The notes under the pieces: model-generated | What the model saw: only the letters and a program-made list of their open reading frames with translations | Database searches by the model: none | What the model was told of the DNA's origin: nothing | Part shown: positions 1 to 6,724 of the stretch, in pieces | How the letters are laid out: each line of letters opens with the position of its first letter | Numbering within the stretch: position 1 is the stretch's first letter | Program-made: the position numbers and the translations under genes | DNA from: Planctomycetota bacterium | GTDB lineage: Bacteria; Planctomycetota; Phycisphaerae; Sedimentisphaerales; Anaerobacaceae | DNA: 7,028 bases | Assembly: GCA_022567055.1 (NCBI GenBank) | Contig: JADFHU010000294.1 | Span: forward strand, 1 to 7,028 | Reading direction: 5' to 3'

Positions 1-18
1 GGTCAACGGGTCAGTAAC

Positions 19-22
19 GAGG
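19..22 (+). promoter_or_regulatory. Shine-Dalgarno-like site for the first gene
   Basis: GAGG lies 6 bases upstream of the ATG at 29 and supports that start. Only 28 bases precede the gene, so no promoter can be judged. Confidence 0.55.
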
Positions 23-28
23 TCACCC

Positions 29-1816
29 ATGGAACCTGAGGGGCTGCGCGTGGCCGAGAAAATTCTTGTCTGTCACGAGGGGCAGATCGACCTCAAGCTC
101 CCTCCTGGATTCTTGCCTGTCGGACTGATGGAGGCCTTCCAGGCCGCCGAAGTGGGTGACAACACCCTGGCGCGGCAACACCTGGATCAGGTGGAGACGG
201 ACCCGGCCTCAGACGACACCGTCAGGGCTGCCGTGAGTCATCTACTGCGGGCCATGACCCACCAGCGTCTGGGTGAACTGCCTCTGGCCGAAGAACAGTA
301 CCAGCGGGCCACGCAGAGCCTGGCCCATCCGGCAATCTTCAATGAAGCCGCTCGTTTTTTCCAAGCGACGGGCCGTCTCAATCTCGCCCTGGAGTTGCGC
401 CGTCAGGCCCTGGCCTTGGACCCCGACAATGCCACAGTGCGCGCGAATCTGGGCTCGGATCTGGTCCACCAGGGTCAGACCGAGCAGGGGCTGGCACTGC
501 TGGAAGCCGCGGTGGCCGGCGCCCCGCGGAACAGCGTCATTCGGTCGATGTGCTTGGCTCACCTGCACTATGGGGAGGATCTGTCTCCGAGAAGGCTTTA
601 CCATGCCCACGTTCAGTGGCGCGAGATGCACTCAGTAGACAAACCCGACCGCGACTACCCCCAGTCAAGGGATCCCGAGCGTCGGTTGCGAATCGGCTAT
701 GTGTCGCCCGATTTTTGTACCCACTCCGTGGCCTATTTCTTTGAACCCATCCTGGACGGAGTTCACCCCGACCAGGTGGAAAATATCCTGTACAGCAATG
801 TGGCGCAGCCGGACGCCGTGACCCGGCGCATCGAGCAAAAATGCGATCGCTTTCGTTCGATTTACGGGGTCTCCGACGAACAGGCCGTCGAACAAATTCG
901 CGCGGACCGGATTGACATTCTCGTCGACCTGACCGGCCATTGGCGCGGCAATCGACTCAGGCTCTTCACCTACAAACCTGCCCCCGTCCAGGTGACCTAT
1001 CTGGGCTACCCGGATACCACGGGTTTAAACCAGATCGACTATCGTTTCACCGACCCTCTCACCGAAGCCGTGGAAGCGCAGGCCTTTCATACCGAAGAAC
1101 TCTGGCCTCTCGAGCGCGGATTTCTCTGTTACCGGGCGCCGGCCTTCCTACCGCCAGTCACCCCTCTGCCTGCTCTGACCCAGGGGCATGTGACCTTTGG
1201 GTCTTTTAATAACAATTGCAAGTTATCGACCCGGACCTTGGAGGTTTGGGCACAGATATTGCAGTGCAACGAGCAGTCCAGATTGATCATGAAGTTCCGT
1301 GGGGGTCACGAGCCTAGCGTGGTGGCCCACTACAAAGACCGTTTTGCGCGGCAGAAGGTGGACGCCAATCGCGTAGACATATTTGGCTGGAACGGAGAGA
1401 CGGACCACTTGAAGTCTTATAATAACATCGATCTTGCCCTTGACACCTTCCCCTATGCGGGAACCACCACGACCTGCGAAGCCCTCTGCATGGGTGTCCC
1501 GGTGGTGACCTTGGCGGGCGAGTCTCATGTCTCGCGTGTCGGTTTTAGCCTGCTCAAGCGCTTGGGACTGGAGACTTTCGTCGCGCACAGTCTCGAGGAG
1601 TATGTGGCGAAGGCCCTGGCCTTTGCTCAGCAATTGGACGCCCTGTCTACCATTCGATCATCGCTGCGTCCGCTGCTCTTCGCCAGCACACTCTGCCAGC
1701 CTGACGCCTTTGCCCGCCAGTTGGAAGGGGCGTACCGTTCCATGTGGTGCCGGTGGTGTGCCCGGCAGGGAGATTCCCCTGCCTCCGATGGGCAGGGTTC
1801 CGAGGTGTCGCCGTGA
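29..1816 (+). CDS. TPR-containing GT41 (OGT/SPINDLY-type) glycosyltransferase, canonical motifs
   Basis: Predicted cytoplasmic protein O-glycosyltransferase of 595 aa; the family transfers a sugar (GlcNAc in OGT, fucose in plant SPY) from a nucleotide donor to Ser/Thr of proteins. Residues about 10-30 form the N-terminal module shared with the genes at 4913 and 6721. Four TPR-like repeats follow at about 31-62, 64-101, 102-134 and 135-168, the third and fourth being the clearest. The catalytic region runs from about 219 (RLRIGYVSPDF) to 577. Family hallmarks are all present: His232 in DFCTH (position of human OGT His498), His304 in LTGH, the LGYPDTTGL loop at 325-333, Lys398 in SFNNNCK (position of Lys842), His460 (position of the uracil-stacking His901), and GTTTTCE at 478-484. 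There is no signal peptide or membrane segment. GAGG at 19-22 lies 6 bases before the ATG. The frame stays open to the left edge, so a longer N-terminus cannot be excluded. Family assignment is secure; sugar and substrate are unknown. Confidence 0.95.
   Translation: MEPEGLRVAEKILVCHEGQIDLKLPPGFLPVGLMEAFQAAEVGDNTLARQHLDQVETDPASDDTVRAAVSHLLRAMTHQRLGELPLAEEQYQRATQSLAHPAIFNEAARFFQATGRLNLALELRRQALALDPDNATVRANLGSDLVHQGQTEQGLALLEAAVAGAPRNSVIRSMCLAHLHYGEDLSPRRLYHAHVQWREMHSVDKPDRDYPQSRDPERRLRIGYVSPDFCTHSVAYFFEPILDGVHPDQVENILYSNVAQPDAVTRRIEQKCDRFRSIYGVSDEQAVEQIRADRIDILVDLTGHWRGNRLRLFTYKPAPVQVTYLGYPDTTGLNQIDYRFTDPLTEAVEAQAFHTEELWPLERGFLCYRAPAFLPPVTPLPALTQGHVTFGSFNNNCKLSTRTLEVWAQILQCNEQSRLIMKFRGGHEPSVVAHYKDRFARQKVDANRVDIFGWNGETDHLKSYNNIDLALDTFPYAGTTTTCEALCMGVPVVTLAGESHVSRVGFSLLKRLGLETFVAHSLEEYVAKALAFAQQLDALSTIRSSLRPLLFASTLCQPDAFARQLEGAYRSMWCRWCARQGDSPASDGQGSEVSP
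1802..1816 (+). promoter_or_regulatory. Ribosome binding site and 4-base GTGA start/stop overlap
   Basis: GAGG at 1802-1805 is followed after 7 bases by GTG at 1813-1815, which shares bases with the TGA stop (1814-1816) of the upstream gene. The arrangement decides the start of the double-domain gene and suggests termination-reinitiation coupling. Confidence 0.65.
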
Positions 1817-4800
1817 TCCTGGACTCACTGACTGCAGCCCAGTGCGCGGAAGAGGCCGAGCGCTTGGCCGAGGATAAAGCCCGCCTGAGTGAGACCGTCG
1901 CACTCCGCTACCGCGCCTACCAAGGCGCTCCAGACAACGTCGCCTATTGCAGCTACCTGGGCCGCGACTTGGCCCAGTCGGGTCGGGTGAAAGAGGGCCT
2001 CGCCTTTCTCAAGAGGGCCTGTGAGTTGGCGCCGGACGATCGTTGGGTCTTGTCAAATTATCTTTGGTACCTGCACTACCTGCCCCATCTGTCTTCCAGT
2101 TTGGCGGCTCAGGGATATCGCGATTTGGCGCAGCGCTTCATGCCCGCGGATATCCCCGCCGTCGAACAGTCGGTCCGCCCCGACCCCGCAAAGCGGCTCC
2201 GCATCGGCTATATCTCCCCCGATTTTTACGGGCACGCCACGGCTGGTACCTTCGAGCCGGTGTTGGATGGGCACGATAGGGCCGTCGTCGAGGTCTTCGG
2301 CTACGGCAACGTGGCTCAGCCCGACGAGGTGACCCGACGCTTCCGACAGAAGTTTGACACCTATCGTTCCGTTCGCGGTCTGGAGCCTGCGGCTGTTGCC
2401 CAACGCATTGCCGACGATCAGATTGACATCCTGGTAGCGATGGGCGGCCACTGTGCGGACAACTGCCTACAGGTCCTGGCCTACAGACCGGCCCCGCTAC
2501 AGGTGGACTATGGGGCGATCAATACCACCGGTCTGGTCCAGATCGACTACCGTCTAACCGATCTTACCCTGGACCCCGAAAGATGGCACGCCGACTATGG
2601 GGAAGAATCCATCTGTCTGCCCGATGGGGTCATCTCCTACCGTCCGCCGCAACACAGTCCCCTGGTCTCTGCCTTACCTGCCCGCGAGAATGGCTTCGTG
2701 ACCTTCGGCTCCTTTAACAACAACATGAAGGTCAATCCCTTCGTGATTTCGCTGTGGGCCGAGATTCTCAAGGCCTGCCCGGGCACACACCTGCTCCTGC
2801 GCTTCATGGCGGCGGATGATCCCCGGGTACGGGACTATTACGTCAACCAGTTTGCCCAACAGGGAGTCTCCTCAGACCGCCTCACCTTCTACGGGTCTCT
2901 CTCCCATTTTCAGCTCTTGCAGGTGATGGAGCAGGTGGATATCGGTTTGGATACCTACCCCTACAATGGCTGCATTACCACGCTGGAAAGCCTGTGGATG
3001 GGCGTGCCCATGGTGACCCTGTCGGGTCAATGGTACGTCTCGCGGGTGGGGCGCAGTCTGCTGACGCGACTGGGACTGGAGATCTTTGCCGCAAACGACG
3101 CCCAGGAGTACGTGGCCAAGGCCTGCGCCTTTGCCGGTCAGTTGGACGAACTGGCCGAGATGCGGCCCAGTCTCCGTCCTCTGATGGTCAAGAGTCCCCT
3201 ATGCGATCCCAAGCGCTTGGCCCGTCAATTGGAAGCGGCCTACCGTGAGATGTGGCACCGCTGGTGTCGCGGGCGGGGCGTGACAGTCGATTCCGTGCCC
3301 AAGTCATCGGGGTGTGCCGTTGAACCGGTGATAGAGCCTGAGTCGAGTCCTTCGCCCTCGCCCTCAACTGGGCCACCGGAGCCCCAAGAAGGAGATCCGC
3401 CGGCCGACACCGCGCCGGACCTTGCCACCTGCATCGCCCAGGCGGAACGTTGTTCCCGGGACATGGCCCGTCAAACGGAGACGATCGCCTGGGGAGAGAA
3501 GGCTCTGCGGCTTGACCCTGAAAATCGCGAGGTTCGCAAATGGATCGCCATTGCCCGCCTGTGGACCGGTCAGACCGAACAGGCGCTGCAGGCGCTGGAG
3601 TCTCTGATCCTCGACCCGGCGCAACGCATTGCCCTCGAGCCGATGCTCCTGTGGTGGAAACACTATCTGCCTCATCAACCCGCTGAATTGGCCCGACGTT
3701 ACCGTCGATGGGCGGCGCTGGCCTTTGGGGCCTCTGGGACGAACAGACCGCTTGCCAACAGCCCCATCGTCGATCGGCGTCTGCGCATCGGCTATCTATC
3801 GGGAGATTTTCGAGCCCATTCCGTGGCCTACACCTTTCAGGCCGCCTTTGCCGCTCATGATCGGGCGAAGGTCGAGGTCTACGGCTATGGGAACGTGAAA
3901 TGTCCCGACGCTGTGACTGAGGAGATCGCCCGACACTGTGACGTCTATCACAGTGTCTATGCGCTGTCCGATCGAGAGTTGGAGCAGGTAATCCGAAAGG
4001 ACCGAATCGATCTGCTCGTGACCATGGGGGGACACACGGCCCACAATCGGCTGGCGGTCTGCGCTCGGCGGCCCGCTCCCATCCTGGTGGACTATGGCAG
4101 CATCGACACGCTGGGAATGTCGCAGATCACCTATCGTATTACCGATGCGGTCCTCGACCCGGATGCCGATTCAGGTCACTATGGGGAGCAATGTATGCGC
4201 TTGCCGGGTGGGATGGTGTGCTATACGCCCCCTCCTCACGCCCCCTTGATCGGCGTCCACCCCGCGGTCAGACGCGGCTACTGTGCCTTCGGGTGTTTCA
4301 ACAACAACGCCAAGATGAGCCCGGAGGTCATCGCGCTGTGGGCCCAGATCCTCAAGGGCTGCCCGGAAAGCCGCTTGATCCTGAAGTTTCAGACGGGTCT
4401 CGACCCGGGGGCCAAATCCTTCTACCTGGCGCAGTTCGATCGGCAAGGCGTGGCCTCCGATCGCATCGACATCTATGGCCATTTCCCGTCGCAGTTTGAT
4501 CACCTGAGGCTCTTTTCCCAGGTCGACATTGCCCTGGATCCCTATCCCTACAACGGTTCCGTGACGACGCTGGAGAGTCTCTGGATGGGTGTCCCCGTGC
4601 TCTCCCTGGTGGGCCGGACCTACGTCTCCAGAGTCGGGGAAACCCTCTTGAGTCGACTGGGACTGGAGGACTGGTTGGCGCACGACGCCGAGGAGTACGT
4701 GGCCAAGGCCCTGTCCTACGCCGGGGACGCCGAGGGTTTGGCCGCCCTGAGGCGCACTCTGCGCCAACGAATGATGCGTAGCACCCTCTGCGACGCGCCT

Positions 4801-4872
4801 CGCTTCGCGCGGGAATTGGAAAGCGCCTACCGAGAGATGTGGCGGAGTTGGTGCCTGGCGCCGAGAACTTGA
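1813..4872 (+). CDS. Double-headed TPR-GT41 glycosyltransferase with two catalytic domains in one chain
   Basis: Predicted cytoplasmic protein of 1019 aa with two tandem TPR-GT41 units. Typical bacterial members carry one catalytic domain, so this is about twice a normal catalytic module. Unit A has TPR-like repeats at about 8-42 and 43-76 and a catalytic region at about 128-487. Unit B has repeats at about 538-571 and 572-604 and a catalytic region at about 656-1014. A Pro/Ser/Glu-rich linker (about 488-539) joins them. Both units keep the first and second family histidines (A: His141, His213; B: His669, His741), the nucleotide-binding lysine (Lys306; Lys834) and the TTLE motif ending in Glu392 or Glu921. 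Unit A has Leu368 where unit B has His897, the uracil-stacking position. Both have VDYG instead of the usual LGYP loop. The start chosen is GTG 1813: it gives a 4-base GTGA overlap with the previous stop and has GAGG at 1802-1805, 7 bases upstream. An ATG at 1744 would add 23 unconserved residues and overlap the previous gene by 73 bases. Translation is probably coupled to the upstream gene. Confidence 0.93.
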   Translation: MILDSLTAAQCAEEAERLAEDKARLSETVALRYRAYQGAPDNVAYCSYLGRDLAQSGRVKEGLAFLKRACELAPDDRWVLSNYLWYLHYLPHLSSSLAAQGYRDLAQRFMPADIPAVEQSVRPDPAKRLRIGYISPDFYGHATAGTFEPVLDGHDRAVVEVFGYGNVAQPDEVTRRFRQKFDTYRSVRGLEPAAVAQRIADDQIDILVAMGGHCADNCLQVLAYRPAPLQVDYGAINTTGLVQIDYRLTDLTLDPERWHADYGEESICLPDGVISYRPPQHSPLVSALPARENGFVTFGSFNNNMKVNPFVISLWAEILKACPGTHLLLRFMAADDPRVRDYYVNQFAQQGVSSDRLTFYGSLSHFQLLQVMEQVDIGLDTYPYNGCITTLESLWMGVPMVTLSGQWYVSRVGRSLLTRLGLEIFAANDAQEYVAKACAFAGQLDELAEMRPSLRPLMVKSPLCDPKRLARQLEAAYREMWHRWCRGRGVTVDSVPKSSGCAVEPVIEPESSPSPSPSTGPPEPQEGDPPADTAPDLATCIAQAERCSRDMARQTETIAWGEKALRLDPENREVRKWIAIARLWTGQTEQALQALESLILDPAQRIALEPMLLWWKHYLPHQPAELARRYRRWAALAFGASGTNRPLANSPIVDRRLRIGYLSGDFRAHSVAYTFQAAFAAHDRAKVEVYGYGNVKCPDAVTEEIARHCDVYHSVYALSDRELEQVIRKDRIDLLVTMGGHTAHNRLAVCARRPAPILVDYGSIDTLGMSQITYRITDAVLDPDADSGHYGEQCMRLPGGMVCYTPPPHAPLIGVHPAVRRGYCAFGCFNNNAKMSPEVIALWAQILKGCPESRLILKFQTGLDPGAKSFYLAQFDRQGVASDRIDIYGHFPSQFDHLRLFSQVDIALDPYPYNGSVTTLESLWMGVPVLSLVGRTYVSRVGETLLSRLGLEDWLAHDAEEYVAKALSYAGDAEGLAALRRTLRQRMMRSTLCDAPRFARELESAYREMWRSWCLAPRT
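2194..3273 (+). other. GT41 catalytic domain A of the double-domain protein
   Basis: Residues about 128-487, from RLRIGYISPDF to the C-terminal MWHRWC signature. His141 (DFYGH), His213 (GGH), Lys306 (SFNNNMK) and TTLE (389-392) are retained. The uracil-stacking histidine position is Leu368; a histidine occurs three residues earlier (His365). The segment after PAP reads LQVDYGAINTTGL, one residue shorter than in the first gene. Two unusual positions make the donor specificity hard to predict. Confidence 0.85.
3274..3429 (+). other. Pro/Ser/Glu-rich interdomain linker
   Basis: Residues about 488-539 of the double-domain protein are low in hydrophobics and rich in Pro, Ser, Glu and Asp, with an SPSPSPS run at 512-518. 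Sequence similarity between the two halves resumes immediately after it (Cys11 of unit A corresponds to Cys540 of unit B), so it looks like a flexible tether between two duplicated units. An SD-like AAGAAGGAG at 3386-3394 lies inside it with no in-frame start at suitable spacing. Confidence 0.8.
3778..4854 (+). other. GT41 catalytic domain B of the double-domain protein
   Basis: Residues about 656-1014, from RLRIGYLSGDF to MWRSWC. It keeps His669 (DFRAH), His741 (GGH), Lys834 (CFNNNAK), His897 at the uracil-stacking position and TTLE (918-921). The loop after PAP reads ILVDYGSIDTLGM, the shortened form shared with unit A and the 4913 gene. By motif this is the more complete of the two catalytic units in this protein. 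Confidence 0.85.
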
Positions 4873-4874
4873 TG

Positions 4875-4897
4875 TCGTGTCTCTGCGGAGTCCACGA
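4875..4897 (+). other. Possible hairpin in the 40-base gap between the second and third genes
   Basis: TCGTG at 4875-4879 can pair with CACGA at 4893-4897, and CTC 4881-4883 with GAG 4888-4890 around a TGCG loop, with a small internal loop between the stems. An alternative pairing is GTCTC 4879-4883 with GAGAC 4896-4900. No T-run follows, so it does not look like an intrinsic terminator. It could affect mRNA processing or translation of the next gene, or be chance. Confidence 0.3.
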
Positions 4898-4912
4898 GAC
4901 CGGAAACCATAA

Positions 4913-6724
4913 ATGGAACGATTAGTCCGTGACAGAGTTCAGGGGGCGATGGATCGCCGGGCGGTGACGGCGCACGAGCCCCGTCTGACCTCGCTGTCGG
5001 TGGGTCAGGGCGGACTGGAGATATCCCTGGAGGCCAATGCGCTGCCCGCCGTGCTGCGGGAGGCAAATGCGCACCTTCGCGCCGGTCGTCACGACCAGGC
5101 AAAGGCCTGTCTCGATTCCCCGGCCATGCAATCGGTGTTGCAGGCCATGACGTCCGATTCCTCCCGCACGGACCTCCTGTATGTCACAGCCAAGCTCTAC
5201 CTGGAAACGGAACAGTTTCAGGAGGCGATGGCATGGCTGCAGCGCATCAGCGCTGTCGAATCGCATCCGATCGTGCTGGCGGAGTTGGCCGGCGTGGCTG
5301 AGAAGGTGGCCGGCTATCGCAGCGCGTCACTTCCCTATCTGCGCTGGGCCTATGAGTTGGCGCCCGACTCCGTGGAGGCTCTGGATGCCTATGCCCTTTG
5401 CCTGCGAGACGTGGGTCGGATCCGAGAGAGCATCCGGCTCCAGGAACAAGCGCTCCAGCAGCCGGAGGAGCACTACCTCCTGCTCTTTGAACTCATCTGG
5501 GCCATGCAGTACGTAGCGGGCTATTGTCGAGCCGATCTTTTCTCGCGGGCGCAGCAGTGGGCCGAGACGGCCCCTAACCGTCATGCCCCCGCCGCCACCT
5601 ATCGCAACGAGCCTTCACGGGGGCGAAGACTGAGACTGGGCATTCTCTCGGGAGACTTCAAGAGCAACTCGCCCCTGGGCTACTTCGATCCGGTTCTGTC
5701 CCATCTGGACCGGGAGGCCTTCGAACTCGTGGCGTTCAGCAATGTCGCCCAAGAGGATCCTGGGACCCGGGACTATCGTGGGCTCTTCGCCGGCTTCGAA
5801 GCCATCCACGGTCTGCCGGGTCACGAGGTGGCTTCCCGGGTCCGCGCTCGGGACATCGACATCTTGATTGCCTTTGGCGGACAGGGTGGCAACAACCGTC
5901 TCGACGCAGTGGCCCTCAAGCCGGCCCCCATCCAGGTCGACTGGGGCGGTCTGTGCAGCATGGGCTTAGCGCATATCGACTACCGCATCACCGACGCGGT
6001 GTTGGACCCACCCGAGACGCAGGCGTATCACCGGGAACACCTGGCCTACATTCCCGGAGGCTCCATTTGCTACCAGCCCCCCAAGTTTTCACCGCCCGTG
6101 ACACCGCCACCGGCTGGGACGAACGGTTACTTAACCTTCGGGTCCTTCGCCAACCACATGAAAATGAATGAGGAGACAGTCGCCCTCTGGTCGCAGGTTC
6201 TGCGTAAGGTGCCCCAATCCCGCATGCTCATCAAAACACCCTGTGCCCACGACCCGGGAGTCCGTCAGACCCTGCTGGACCGCTTCGCGAAGAAGGGCGT
6301 GGAACCCCAACGCATCCGTATGAGCGGACAGTGCTCCCACTACGAGCACCTTCAGCAGCTAAGTCAGGTGGATCTGCTCTTGGATACCTACCCCTTCAAC
6401 AGCTTTCGAACCACACTGGAAGGTCTCTGGATGGGCGTGCCCACGGTCACCCTCTCGGGAGAGACCTTTGTGTCGCGCATGGGCCTGGCGGTGATGACCC
6501 AATTGGGTCTGCCCACCTTGGTGGCCGACACGCCCGCAGGCTTTGTCGAGAGAGCCTGTGTCTTTGCGGGGCAAGGAGATGAGCTGGTGGCGCTGCGCAG
6601 AGGCTTGCGGCCTTATCTCCTGGATAGTTCCGTTTGTGACCCCACGCATTTCGCCCGCGGCATGGCTGACCTCCTACGGACCATGTGGCGGCGCTGGTGT
6701 GACGATCAGGGGGCCCTCTCATGA
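4913..6724 (+). CDS. TPR-containing GT41-family protein lacking two conserved histidines
   Basis: Predicted cytoplasmic protein of 603 aa with the same architecture as the first gene. The shared N-terminal module is at about 25-45, TPR-like repeats at about 46-69, 86-119, 120-153 and 154-187, and the GT41 region at about 239-596. Lys417 (FANHMK), His479 (uracil-stacking position) and TTLE (500-503) are kept. The first family histidine is Asn252 (DFKSN instead of DFxxH) and the second is Gln324 (GGQ instead of GGH). The loop after PAP is IQVDWGGLCSMGL, in the shortened form. The start is bounded by an in-frame TAA at 4910-4912 directly before ATG 4913. Only a weak GGA (4902-4904) precedes it; ATG 4949 is an alternative but has AGGGGG only 2 bases upstream. 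The gene lies 40 bases after the previous stop and overlaps the next start by 4 bases. It may be an altered-mechanism enzyme, a sugar-nucleotide-binding partner or an inactive scaffold; the open, well-conserved frame argues against a decaying gene. Confidence 0.94.
   Translation: MERLVRDRVQGAMDRRAVTAHEPRLTSLSVGQGGLEISLEANALPAVLREANAHLRAGRHDQAKACLDSPAMQSVLQAMTSDSSRTDLLYVTAKLYLETEQFQEAMAWLQRISAVESHPIVLAELAGVAEKVAGYRSASLPYLRWAYELAPDSVEALDAYALCLRDVGRIRESIRLQEQALQQPEEHYLLLFELIWAMQYVAGYCRADLFSRAQQWAETAPNRHAPAATYRNEPSRGRRLRLGILSGDFKSNSPLGYFDPVLSHLDREAFELVAFSNVAQEDPGTRDYRGLFAGFEAIHGLPGHEVASRVRARDIDILIAFGGQGGNNRLDAVALKPAPIQVDWGGLCSMGLAHIDYRITDAVLDPPETQAYHREHLAYIPGGSICYQPPKFSPPVTPPPAGTNGYLTFGSFANHMKMNEETVALWSQVLRKVPQSRMLIKTPCAHDPGVRQTLLDRFAKKGVEPQRIRMSGQCSHYEHLQQLSQVDLLLDTYPFNSFRTTLEGLWMGVPTVTLSGETFVSRMGLAVMTQLGLPTLVADTPAGFVERACVFAGQGDELVALRRGLRPYLLDSSVCDPTHFARGMADLLRTMWRRWCDDQGALS
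6708..6724 (+). promoter_or_regulatory. Ribosome binding site and 4-base ATGA start/stop overlap
   Basis: AGGGGG at 6708-6713 lies 7 bases before the ATG at 6721-6723. The ATG overlaps the TGA stop (6722-6724) of the preceding gene. This supports the start of the last gene and coupled translation. Confidence 0.6.

Noticed and set aside
1..17. End of an upstream gene finishing at TAA 15-17
   Set aside because: A TAA at 15-17 could close a gene 11 bases before the ATG at 29, but only four codons are visible, so nothing supports it as coding.
1744..1812. Upstream ATG at 1744 as the start of the double-domain gene
   Set aside because: It would overlap the previous gene by 73 bases and add 23 residues without counterpart in the other unit. 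GTG 1813 has a good SD and a standard 4-base overlap.
3343..3366. Simple-sequence repeat (tcg/ccc alternation) as a phase-variation tract
   Set aside because: Only a few imperfect units encode Ser-Pro repeats; it is too short and too degenerate to suggest slippage switching.
4171..4767. Minus-strand open frame of 198 codons, and many shorter antisense frames
   Set aside because: They lie wholly inside conserved GT41 coding sequence on the + strand and encode no recognisable motif. Long antisense frames are expected in GC-rich genes.
4875..4900. Intrinsic terminator in the gap after the double-domain gene
   Set aside because: The stem is short and interrupted, and no T-run follows.
4913..6724. 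Third gene as a pseudogene because of the lost histidines
   Set aside because: The frame is intact over 603 codons, the TPRs and most catalytic-region motifs are kept, and the start/stop overlap with the next gene is preserved.
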